A DNA stretch of 64,000 nucleotides from Favolaschia claudopus. Lineage: Eukaryota; Basidiomycota; Agaricomycetes; Agaricales; Mycenaceae. The notes beneath the pieces were generated by a model. The model made no database searches. It was not told the DNA's origin and was given only the letters and a program-made list of their open reading frames with translations. The translations under genes were made by a program, and so were the position numbers. The stretch spans positions 1,364,001 through 1,428,000 of the forward strand of contig JAWWNJ010000060.1 in NCBI GenBank assembly GCA_037176885.1, written 5' to 3'. The stretch's first letter is position 1, and the number at the start of each line of letters is the position of its first letter. Positions 33,348-42,800 of the stretch are shown here, piece by piece.

Positions 33348-34050
33348 GGTCGATTTTGCGCCTCTATATAATGTCGATTCTTACCATCCACCGCAGGTAC
33401 GAGGACTTATATATGGATTGTAGCGTCTCTTTACAAGAGCCCAGTCGATCGTCTACTTTGCAACAGTTACGTTGATAGACAGCTTATTCGAGGTTAACGA
33501 ATCGTAGTGACAGACCCTCCGAATTTCGAGGTTATGCGATTCAAGAAAAGGTGATTCCATAGAGAAGGGTACAAACAATATTTGACTTCGTTCTGAGCTC
33601 AAGGTCGGTTAGTGTTTGGACCCAGGCTCCTCAGCCTGCACTACGAGATCACTGGCAGAATTTAGGGAACGGGGATTTTGCTGTATGCCACGCGAGCAAA
33701 GCTGAAGCGGAAGCATAGCAAGCAAAGAAGTAGGCTGCTGTTAGACCCCGAGCTCGTCGCCTACACACGAGAAACACCAGGGAAAGCGGGACGGAGGGGG
33801 TATGAAGCTCGGGCAATCAGAGAGGAGGGAGGATGAGGAGAAGGTGAATATGGGTCGCGAGATTTCAAGCGGGATCCTCTTGGGGTCAGTTCAAAAAAAC
33901 AACAGCCAGTCGAGAAAGGAAAAGCATCGAAGTCATCTGAGGTGAGAGCGTTTCGTTCTATTGAATTTGTCTTTAGGATAAGCATCAGGCGGAGTATCTG
34001 TTCACTCACAAGACTGGTACGAATCCCATTCATTTCTGTCTGGATGCTTA
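33348..34050. other. Intergenic region
   Basis: Lies downstream of SDR copy 2 and of the MLKL-NTD-like gene (convergent genes). I looked for a nucleotide-binding or kinase domain that would continue the MLKL-NTD-like gene and saw none. Confidence 0.45.
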
Positions 34051-34748
34051 CTATCTTCCGCGTCGTGCATCGATGCTCAATGGCCGTACGCAGTGAGCAT
34101 GCAACCTGGGACGAAGTTCAACCTCTGGTTTGTTGATGTTTTGAGGGTTTTTGGAAGACGCACGATAAAATCGGTATATGCAATCTCGAGACGATCCCTT
34201 ACGTCCATGAGCATACGCTCGTGTCGATTGAGATGCGTGAACCGCGCGAAGCGCTTTGCATTTACGACGACTTCTATGTCGCGGTGAATTTCGTGTACAA
34301 GGCTGGAATGACATCCGTCAGATTCGAATGTCATACCAAATCGGCGTCCTCGCTTACTTCGTGAAGCGCAGGATACTATCTAACATCGCGGGCTCGATCA
34401 TAGTTGGATCGGGAACAGCATCGGCGATGTCGTCTAAGATTGTCTGGGTACGTTGAGCGATGTGAAGGGCTTCGGCTTTCGAGTGCTTTGCTCGCTGCAT
34501 GAGGCGCGAAGGGAAATGTGTTAGCGTAATGTGTATATCGAGAGTAGATGGCGGCGCGTTATATTTACCTCTGCAACGTCCCAGACAGCGATCACGCCGC
34601 CGACGGCACCTTTGAGCGGCGGGAACCCCTCAGCGGACTCTTTCAGTGCATTCAATGAGGTGCGTAGGACATCTGAAGATGTATCGCCGAAGGCGGCGGC
34701 TCCTTTCTTGGACTTGAGCCGTGCACGAGAGGGGAAGGAAAAGCGCAT
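34051..34748 (-). CDS. Standalone MLKL/HeLo-like N-terminal domain protein
   Basis: Exon 1 (start 34748, with another in-frame Met at 34814) reads RARLKSKKGAAAFGDTSSDV, then LNALKESAEGFPPLKGAVGG, then VIAVWDVAE, and ends at a GTAAAT donor. Exon 2 gives RAKHSKAEALHIAQRTQTIL, then DDIADAVPDPTMI and MLDSILRFT. Exon 3 gives LVHEIHRDIEVVV, FARFTHLNRHERM and DVRDRLEIAYTDFIV. This is the four-helix-bundle region called MLKL_NTD-like in basidiomycete proteins, where it usually precedes a NACHT, NB-ARC, TPR or kinase domain. In animals and in fungal HeLo proteins such bundles act on membranes in regulated cell death. Here the frame ends soon after the bundle (tail VELRPRLHAHC to the stop at 34051), giving about 190 residues and no effector-control domain. 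It may be a truncated gene or a genuine single-domain form. Confidence 0.75.
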
Positions 34749-35404
34749 TTGCTTTTCGATGGGAAGGGAGCGACCAATGTCGGAATTTATACTAACAGCA
34801 GAGCTGCTTAGCATCGGAACCTGGCCTTCTCAAATCAAGGGATGCTGTGCACTGCTGTGGTGGAAAGAGGATCCCTCGTTCTAGAAAGTAAATATTTAGA
34901 CTCAGACGTTTCCCTGTAAAACATCTGTTTGCTCTAGGGAGCCCGCCCAGGATGATTGTCAACCTACCGAAACAATCTGCTGTAGTATGATTGTCAATCT
35001 ATCTAAAGCTGAAGTTCAGTCTATCGTAGAATGTATGTCGTGTAGTCTACTCTAGGATGAAAACTTTAAAAATCATCCTACCGTCTGAACGCCTCTGGAA
35101 GCCACGAATAACATCCAAAAGAAGGTTGTTTTTCATCCTGCTGAATTCAACCACGCGTAGGCTGAACAGCAACCTATCACGGCAACCAGGAGTTGGTTGC
35201 AAAGCAGTCTAAGCTAGACTTACGGGATAGAATGACTTTCAGGTGTCGCTAGGATGTATTTGAGAATTTTTTAGAATGAATATATTATTCGGTATATACA
35301 GATACAGGTGGCCCGGAACGGTCTACATATAATTGGAAACATACCTGTCCCGCATCCAGATCTCCTTTGCTCTAGGGAAGACTCGAAAGAGCACTCGCTC
35401 AGGC

Positions 35405-36279
35405 TCAGCAAAGCTGTAATTCCGGATTCAGCGTACCAGCGCCATCGTTATCGGAATTGCTGCCGATGTGCAGATTGTACTGCAACAGTGCTGCTAATAC
35501 CGGAAGAGATGAGCAATTGAGTGAGAGAACATTGGTAGGAGCCTTACTTTGAACGGTGCACGCAGACCCGGGACGTCTCGCTGCTAAGAGAGTGAGTAAT
35601 TGAGGAAAAGAAAATATTCGTGATTTGCTCACATAGACAAAACAGGCAATGGCACTGTATTAGGCAGGGTACGAGTGCACTGTAGAGAAACAAGACATTG
35701 AGACACAGCAGAGAGCCATGAAGGGAATAGACATACCTCTGTAGGCAATGATGATGCGGAAGGTCTCGAAATTTGCTGCGGAATAATTTCCCTGGCAAGA
35801 CTGGGCAGTTGCAACAATGAAACTAGCTGTGTATGGCCGTTCTTGAGAGATTTGGTCAGTATCGGGTGAACTCAGAGAAGATAACGGCGCACATGAGGGT
35901 AGAAACGAATAATGACGATGCCATGCGAGGGAGTCGGCGCAAGTGAGACTGACGCCGAAGGCAGACACCTGGCCCAAAGGATACTGCACGGCTGTAAGGA
36001 AAAAGTGAAAGACAAGCTAGAAATGGACGCACCTATTGAGTCTGACCGCCACAATCGATAGCTCATTAGGGAGCAAGACTGTGTTTCAGACTGCCGTGCC
36101 TGTACGAGAACGGATTGAAGAGCATCGGGGTCCCCGAGCAACGCTGCGCCTGGTCTGTGCATGAATGCTTGCATGCATGATAGTGGTAAACGACGCACCC
36201 AAGGGCCAATTTGCATGTGCCACAGATGCTGAGTGGCCCAATACCAGCAAAAATCGTGATAGAGAGTAAAGGTTGACAT
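35405..36279 (-). CDS. Possible multi-exon gene inside the transposon
   Basis: I do not recognise it. Several minus-strand segments between good splice signals look coding: PGAALLGDPDALQSVLVQAR up to a GTGCGTCC donor, then after TTACAG a QYPLGQVSAFGVSLTC block. After another intron comes ERPYTASFIVATAQSCQGNY, then ANFETFRIIIAYR. The last segment (LQYNLHIGSNSDNDGAGTLN) stops at 35405. Exon joins and the start are not certain, and the segments are short. If real it would be cargo or an additional element-encoded protein. Confidence 0.25.
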
Positions 36280-36594
36280 TTATTGAGTCGACGGCGAGTG
36301 TTTTGAGTCCATAAAGACGGCTTGAGGGCGTCGGGAAGACGGTTGTGGTGGTGGGAGGTTGAGATCAACAAGTTCGGTTTGAGATCATGTGATGTGATCT
36401 TCCTCTTTCCCATGCTCGATGCGCCATTTTGCTTCCGCTGTCTCGCTTTCTGTGCGCGTCTCACTCAACAAATCTAGTGCTCGTTCGTGTATTCAAAGCT
36501 TGGAGTACATCAAGATATAAAACTGAGGCTATGGAACCGGCAAAATCTAACTCTGGGGAATAATGGCTTATCTGTCTTTGTACCTACACCGCGT

Positions 36595-37933
36595 CTATTC
36601 CGACTCGTCTGCCTGAGAATCCGCATCCATTTCATCCTGTGAATCGCCGAACCCGTCGTCTTGTCCCGGGACGTAATCATAGTCGACCGTCGGATGCGCG
36701 TCATCCTCATTGCCCACCGGGGGATCTTGCTGGCCATCGCGAGATGACCCCTGCACGAATTCGGCTCGCGAGTCGCGGGGGCCGGCGGGACGCGCCTTTT
36801 TGCGCGGGGGTTCGTCCTCTTCATCCTCCCTCTGTTGCTCGAGAGCCCTCTTCGTCAAACGAGCCTCAAGATGCAGCTTTGCTTTCTTCACACGCGACCC
36901 CGAGGTGGAGCGCAACGCCGAGTTGGCCTTCAAGTAGGCGTATTTCGCGGGAGGTTTGAGCGTACCCGCCTTGTATGCCTGGTTGCGCCTGTTCTTCAGG
37001 AATTGGTTTGCCAGACGATGTGTTGCCCAGTCCTTTTCCATGCGTCGCAGGCAGGCCGCCTTCTCCTTTGCCTGCTTTTGCTATTAACTCACGAATCTTT
37101 CACAGGACAGGACTCACGGCATTTACAACCAGGAGCTGCGTCTCCAGAGGCTGCTCCTTCCATTCTATGGTCAGGTCGGGGTCAGCGCCTCTCACGCAGT
37201 CGGCGACCACAGCCTACCAATTCCTACGTGAGTTTCTTTTGCTTGAGACGAAGACCACGTACTCACGCGTGTTGCATTATAGATTGCCTTTCCTTCCTCC
37301 GTGTTTGCAAGCCGCATCCCAATCTGAATATTAGAGCCTTTCGGTGGCTCGGGGATCATCTTCAATGACTTCAAACGCGCCGGACCACCATCTCCTCCCG
37401 TGCGAGCCGCTAACGGTATGTATTTAGTTGAATGCACAGGTTCTCGGTGACGGACTCACCTGGTGTTTCTACAGGCATCGCAGGCGGACGTCCTTGACGC
37501 GCCGATGGGGTCGCGACTGTCGAGGTATGCATTCAGTCGCTGTTTGACGCGTCATCGAGGCTAACAAGCACTTACCAGGAGCTCTGGAAGCGTTGCCGGC
37601 GCGCTTAGGTGCGACTGGTGTGACCGTCACCGGTGTTGGCGGCGCTGCCGCCGGCGTCGGTGGCGGGTTCTGTGCAGCAGCGGCCTCGAGCTCTGCGATG
37701 CGCGCGTTGAGGACATCAACGTCGTCCTGCGTCGCCACCTTCTTGGAAGCCTTTCGCTTTGTAAGTGGCTTCGTACCGGGAATGGCTCTTTGGAGCTCAT
37801 CACTGTTGTCGGCGCGTCCATCAGGGAGATTCTCGTTTGCTGAAGCTCTCGCGGCAGATGGTTTTCCTGGGCGGCGGCCGTTGGTGCCGGTGTTGGTGCG
37901 GTCATTGAGGGAGTTGACGTCTTTGGCGGACAT
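36595..37933 (-). CDS. Transposon accessory protein, basic/acidic
   Basis: Divergent from the transposase, with a start at 37933 (MSAKDVNSLNDRTNTGTNGR). Exon 1 is Lys/Arg-rich and then holds a short coiled coil (DDVDVLNARIAELEAAAAQ) and a Pro/Ala/Thr linker. After introns near 37580, 37450 and 37260 come a block LKSLKMIPEPPKGSNIQIGM, a block DPDLTIEWKEQPLETQLL, and then the long last exon. That exon begins with RRMEKDWATHRLANQFLKNR, contains a basic segment (PPRKKARPAGPR, nuclear-localisation-like) and ends in an acidic Asp/Glu-rich tail at 36595. Such a divergent second gene is common in basidiomycete Plavaka-type elements. Its job is not established; DNA binding at the subterminal repeats is a reasonable guess from its charge. 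Confidence 0.65.
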
Positions 37934-38129
37934 TGTGGGTGGTGGCTAAAGCAGAGATAGTGGTGCGTACACAAGTCGTGATTCGAGCTCGTGACTAATT
38001 TGTCTCAGATTTGTATTTGTGTACGCGACCTCCTAACACTTTGACTTGACGACTCCTTGTTACCATTTCCGTGAAGCCTCTGAACAACGCTCATCGCCGA
38101 CTCCGCATTGGACCTTCGACTTTGCTCAG
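37934..38129. promoter_or_regulatory. Divergent promoter between transposase and accessory gene
   Basis: Only about 196 bases separate the two start codons, which face away from each other. Both element genes are probably expressed from this shared spacer. No single TATA box stands out. Confidence 0.5.
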
Positions 38130-41100
38130 ATGCCAGCTGATTCGACCCTGGTGCGCTGCATGTGCTGGCGGTGTGTCGATGCCAAGCATCCTAACGGAAG
38201 GGATCGTACTCGCTATGTCGCCGCCCAGCACCGACGTCGCGACTGGTCTATGGTCGAGCATGGAGCTCGAAACGACCACCCACGGAAACGACTGATGGCT
38301 GCCGACGCACTCGATATTCCGGAAGAGGAATCTGACGACACCGCGTCGGATGATCTTGAGGGGCCGCTTTCGCCCTCGGTGACTTTACCACAGTCGTCTG
38401 CCGACGTCGCTGTCGGCGACACGCCCATGTCACCCGCTTCAGAGTTGAATGATTTTGCGGAAGAGGTGAAGGACCTCACTGGGAATTTGAGTATGCTCTC
38501 CCTCGAGGGAGATGCACCTCCGGTGGCCCTGCAACGTCGTCTCATAGCCGGACGTGATGCTCTGTGGGACGTTCCAGAGGAGGCCGAAGTGTTGGGTGAG
38601 GAGGATGAGGGGGAGGAAGGGGATGAAGAGGAGGATGAAGATGCGGAGATTGAGCGAGAGTGGCAGTTACAGGAGGATGCAGAGGCCTATCGACTGTTGG
38701 GGCAACCCAACGAGCTGACCGCCGCTGAGATTCTGCGAGGGAAATTCATATCTCAGGCGGTGCGCGGAAGTAGGTTTTGCCTCTTCAATCCACATATCGA
38801 CGATGCTGAATCAATTACACCCCAGGTATACTCTCCGAAGTCGACATTGCTATCTGTCGGTCATATGCCTGGAAAATGCAGGGGAAAGTCACGGACCACG
38901 CCTTCGATACGATGCAATTTGCATACCCGCAATTGTTCCATGAGGAGGAAGACGGGCTCCCCAATCTTGACGCCCACAGATCGCGCGTCGCTTTTCTGTC
39001 GGAGCTTGAGGCTGAAAAATACCATTGCTGCCCCAACTCCTGTATCTGCTATGCTGGCCCCTACGCTGATGACGAACGGTGCCCATTTTGCAATGAAAGC
39101 CGTTATCGACCAGACGGGAAGCCCCGCAAAATCTTCAGCTATCTTCCGATCACCCCGCGACTCAAGGGCTTCTTCCGGAACCCAAAGATGATTGAGCTGC
39201 TGAGTTACCGTGCGGACTACGAGCCCAAAGAAGATGAGATTCAGGATGTCTTCGATTCGGCCGCATACCGCGAACTCCGCGAGAAGGAGATTGAGGTGGA
39301 GAACCCGGATCCGCAGAAGAAGATGCCCAAATACTTTGCGGATAGGCGCGACATTGCGCTCGGTTGTTCGACTGATGGCTTTGCGATATTCAAGCGGCGG
39401 TCAAAGACGGCGTGGCCCATTATTGTCTTTCTCTACAATCTACCACCCGAAATACGATTTCATTTGGAGTTCATCCTATCCCTTGGTGTCGTTCCTGGCC
39501 CGAACAAACCGAAGGACATGTGCTCCTTTCTCTACCCTTTCGTGATGGAGCTTTGGAATCTTGCCCATGGTGTTACGACTTTCGACATCACAGCAGACAC
39601 ACAATTCAAACTCCGGGCGTTTCTTATTCTCGTCTTCGGGGACATCCCAGCTGTCTCCATGCTAATGCGTATGAAGGGTCACAACGGTTACTCACCGTGC
39701 CGCATGTGCAAGATAGTTGGAGTACCGGTTCCCAATGGGGCAGGAAACACACTCTACGTTCCACTCGACCGTTCCACACATCCTAATGTCGTTAACCAGC
39801 CCCCCTCCGTCATCCGTGTTTATGACCCGAAAAATCTTCCCCTTCGCACTCATACCGAATTCAAGGCAAATGCTGATGCTGTCGATAATGCGGAAACAAA
39901 CAAGCGGGCGGAGGAGCTTGCTCGAGAATACGGCATCAAGGGCCTACCGATCCTCTTCTTTCTTAGATCTCTCCAGTTCCCCAAGTCCTTCCCGTACGAT
40001 TTCATGCACCTCATTTGGGAGAATTTGCTCCCCAATCTCATTCTCCTTTGGACGAATCAATTCAAGGGCCTTAACCACGGCCGTGTGCTGTATACTGTTC
40101 AAAGCGCGATCTGGGATGCTATTGGTCGCAGTACTGGAGCAGCGGGATCCACGATTCCCAGCGCGTTCGGGACTCGTGTCCCAGACCTTGCCAACAAGCG
40201 CGGTACCCAGATCTCTGCGGAAATGTACTCAATATGGACACAGTTCATTGGACCGACATGCATGCGACGCGCCTTCACTGACGTGCGGTTCTATAACCAC
40301 TTCATCGTTCTCGTCCAGATTCTCAATGTTTGCTTACAATTCTCGATTACACGAGCCGAGATTCAATGGCTGCGGGAGCAAATTCCGGCTTGGGTTGTAG
40401 AGTATGAGCGGTAAGTCGTCGTCGTTGGGCAGACATTGAAACTAAAGAAATCTGACACTGCGCAGTATATATTATCAGAATGATCCCTCCCGCCTCTCAA
40501 CCTGTACTCTGACTGTGCATGGTCTCCTTCATATCCCGGACGCCATTGAGTGGGCTGGCCCTCAGTGGTGTTACTGGGCATTCCCAATGGAGCGTTATTG
40601 CGGGGCTCTCCAGCCAGGTATCCGCAGCCGCCGTTTCCCCTATGCAGCCCTGGATCGTTGGGTACTCGAGTCAGCGCAGCTGGCGCAAGTTGGTGTCCTC
40701 TATAATCTGACCGCGGAGCTCAAACTCCGACCTCGCCGTGACCACGATCCTCAGGGTTCTCTTCGTATCCCGGGCTGTGAGTGATCTTGTTTTTTGTTGT
40801 GCCGCAGCCTTGCACTGACAATTTTATGTACAGACCCAGCGGCGTTACTCATTGGACCATCTACCGAAGTCCGCAAAGTGCCAGCTCGGGTCCTCGGCGC
40901 TCTTGCTACGCGGTTCAATCTTGGGAACCAGAAGAAAGTTCTGACTGACCTCATTCTCAAGGATGCCGTATACTTCGAATGGTCAAAAATCCGTCGGATT
41001 GATTCTGAAGCTGGCGACACGATGACCGCATCTGGGTCCACATCAAAAGCCCTGGCCAATCAACAGGACTTGAGGGACCGAACATTTGTTCGAGTATGTA

Positions 41101-41539
41101 ATCTTCTCTATTGCCGACAATACTAAACAGATCACAGTTTGAGATGTATGTTGACATACACGCACGGCGGCAGAATCGCGCTTCTGTCTTCGAACTTCGG
41201 ACATTTTATGGCCAGCTCCAACACATTTACCTGGTCAATCTGCAAAATACGGTGCCGATCCAATTATTCCGGAGGCAAACACTCAAGCTCAACATCCCTG
41301 CCGATTATTCCATCATCTTGGTGGAGATCAAGACTTGCCAATTAACTGGAAGCGATGAGCGATTAGATCTTCATTTTTATTCGCACCTGCGGGAGACTGC
41401 CGATGTTGTTGATGCCACAGCTTTGCAGTGTGTCGTTGGCCGGGTGCCCGACGAGCTGAGCAGAGACCAGGGAATTGTTGACAGGAGCGGGAATCTGGCT
41501 CGAGCGCTGTATCTCGATAATTTGGGGGAAAATGAATGA
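38130..41539 (+). CDS. Tnp2-family transposase (EnSpm/Plavaka-like)
   Basis: The DDE-type transposase of the element. From the ATG at 38130 (MPADSTLVRCMCWRC, Cys-rich) an acidic region leads to an intron (GTAGGTTT to CCCAG, about 38770-38823). After it come SILSEVDIAICRSYAWKMQG and DTMQFAYPQLFHEE. A zinc-ribbon-like YHCCPNSCICYAGPY...CPFC follows. The tnp2 core then has IALGCSTDGFAIFKR (first catalytic Asp), ILVFGDIPAVSMLMRMKGHN with CRMC (second Asp and Cys pair) and YDFMHLIWENLLPN. Introns near 40415, 40780 and 41095 separate the C-terminal exons (LLHIPDAIEWAGPQWCYWAF; PSTEVRKVPARVLGALATRF; HARRQNRASVFELRTFYGQL). The stop is at 41539. All core blocks are uninterrupted, so the copy may still be autonomous. 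An ATG-less frame is open upstream to 38046. Confidence 0.88.
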
Positions 41540-41574
41540 CTTGTTGTGCTATATATCTATATATTCGAACTCAT

Positions 41575-42173
41575 TCAATTTACTAAAGTTACATCTCCCA
41601 TCTGGATTGCTTGGGAATCTTCTGACGTTGCGTCAGAGTCAACACTGAGCTTCAGAATCTCCTCAGCCCCCCTCAAACAACCTCGGATTTCGTCAATACT
41701 TTGAAGAATCTTCCACTCCGCGTGCGGGAATTCAAATCCGACTGTATTGTCGTGTCGAGCCGCGCGTAGAAAATCGAGGAGAATCGGGATGTTCTTCTTC
41801 AAGTTGTCGTTAATTTTCTGTGAATCGAGGATGCGCTTCTTGACGATGAACTGCTGCTCCTCGACAAGGAAGTCCACTTCGCGACGAATTCGCACCCGAG
41901 CTGGAGTGCTGATGGTATTATCGTTGGAACCCCGAGGGGGCTCAGGATCCAAGAGGGAGAGGATTGTTTTCCAGCTCTCTGGGGAGGCCTCTTTGAAATC
42001 GATCTTGGGCCACTCGTAACTTATTTCACTGGTGAGCTCTTTTCGACACATACTCGTCCAATAACCTACCTGTCCTTGTTGTGCTTCCCATCTGCCATAT
42101 CATGGATAAACTTTTTGGCTTGTTTTTCTACGGCGCTCATTGCCTCGACTTTGCCTTCATGTTTATTGGCCAT
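41575..42173 (-). CDS. Small transposon-associated ORF
   Basis: Lies tail to tail with the transposase, only 35 bases from its stop, and inside the right repeat region, so it is probably part of the element. The start at 42173 reads MANKHEGKVEAMSAVEKQAK, then KFIHDMADGKHNKD. An intron of about 50 nt (GTAGGT to AATAAG) leads to YEWPKIDFKEASPESWKTIL and, further on, EVDFLVEEQQFIVKKRIL and LLDFLRAARHDN. The helical, charged protein of about 180 residues has no recognised domain. Confidence 0.5.
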
Positions 42174-42479
42174 AGCGAGTAAGATGGTGGTGGTCAAGGT
42201 GCAAGAGCGATAACGTGGCTGTGTGTCGATCGACTTTGATATCTTTGACTGACATATGAATATTCAAAAAGGTATTTTTTTGCGAATTTTGTGGTACATG
42301 GGGGACGCCAGAGAACCGTGTCATACCATGCACAGTGTCTACTGTGATATATTGGAAGACTCTGGCATCTTTATCTAGGTATGGGAATGACACCGCGGCG
42401 CGTTTGAGAAAGGGAACGCGCAAATTACAATCATGTGACCGTGCTACATTTCGATCCGGAAAGCCGCCGCCACTTGGCG

Positions 42480-42780
42480 AAAATCAACCTAGAGGAAACA
42501 TCCTACGAACTATTCTACCAAAGGTTGGTTAAATCAACCTATTGAAACCAACCTATCTACCAATCTGTGCTTGGTCGAAATAAATCATCCTATAAAAATC
42601 AACCTAACAAGTAGCCAGCCATAGGTTGACTTCAGTCCACAGATTTTTTCGGAGACTCGGTAGGTTGAACAGTCAGTTCAACCTACAACGACATTCAAAC
42701 TACGGTAGAATAGTAATATGGGCTCCAACCTAGAGTAGGTTGGCATCAACCTACGGCAGATTGATCGGCAACCTAAGCTG
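42480..42780. repeat. Subterminal AACCTA/TAGGTT repeats at the right end of the transposon
   Basis: About a dozen copies of the hexamer-like word in both orientations within 300 bases, for example ATCAACCTA at 42484, 42532 and 42596, TAGGTTGA near 42632 and 42661, and TTCAACCTAC near 42678. Dense short subterminal repeats are a hallmark of CACTA elements, where they bind element-encoded proteins. Confidence 0.75.
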
Positions 42781-42800
42781 AGTCCACAGTGTTGAAGCTG

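Larger units (their letters stand above)
34920..42800. mobile_element. CACTA-type (EnSpm/Plavaka-like) DNA transposon, about 7.9 kb
   Basis: The element holds a tnp2-family transposase (38130-41539), a divergent accessory gene (36595-37933), a small minus ORF (41575-42173) and possibly another gene (35405-36279). The right subterminal region (42480-42780) has about a dozen AACCTA/TAGGTT sites in both orientations. The left region (34950-35220) has fewer, more diverged copies. Reverse-complementing the right end near 42770 gives CAATCTGCCGTAGGTTGATG, which aligns with CAATCTGCTGTAGTATGATT near 34973, so the two ends are inverted relative to each other. Exact termini and target duplication could not be fixed: the right end may be CACTGTGGACTC (on minus, near 42792). 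The left boundary abuts the promoter of the MLKL-NTD-like gene. Confidence 0.75.

Noticed and set aside
39210..40400. Other-frame plus and minus ORFs inside the transposase
   Set aside because: They overlap the clearly homologous tnp2 frame and have shadow composition.
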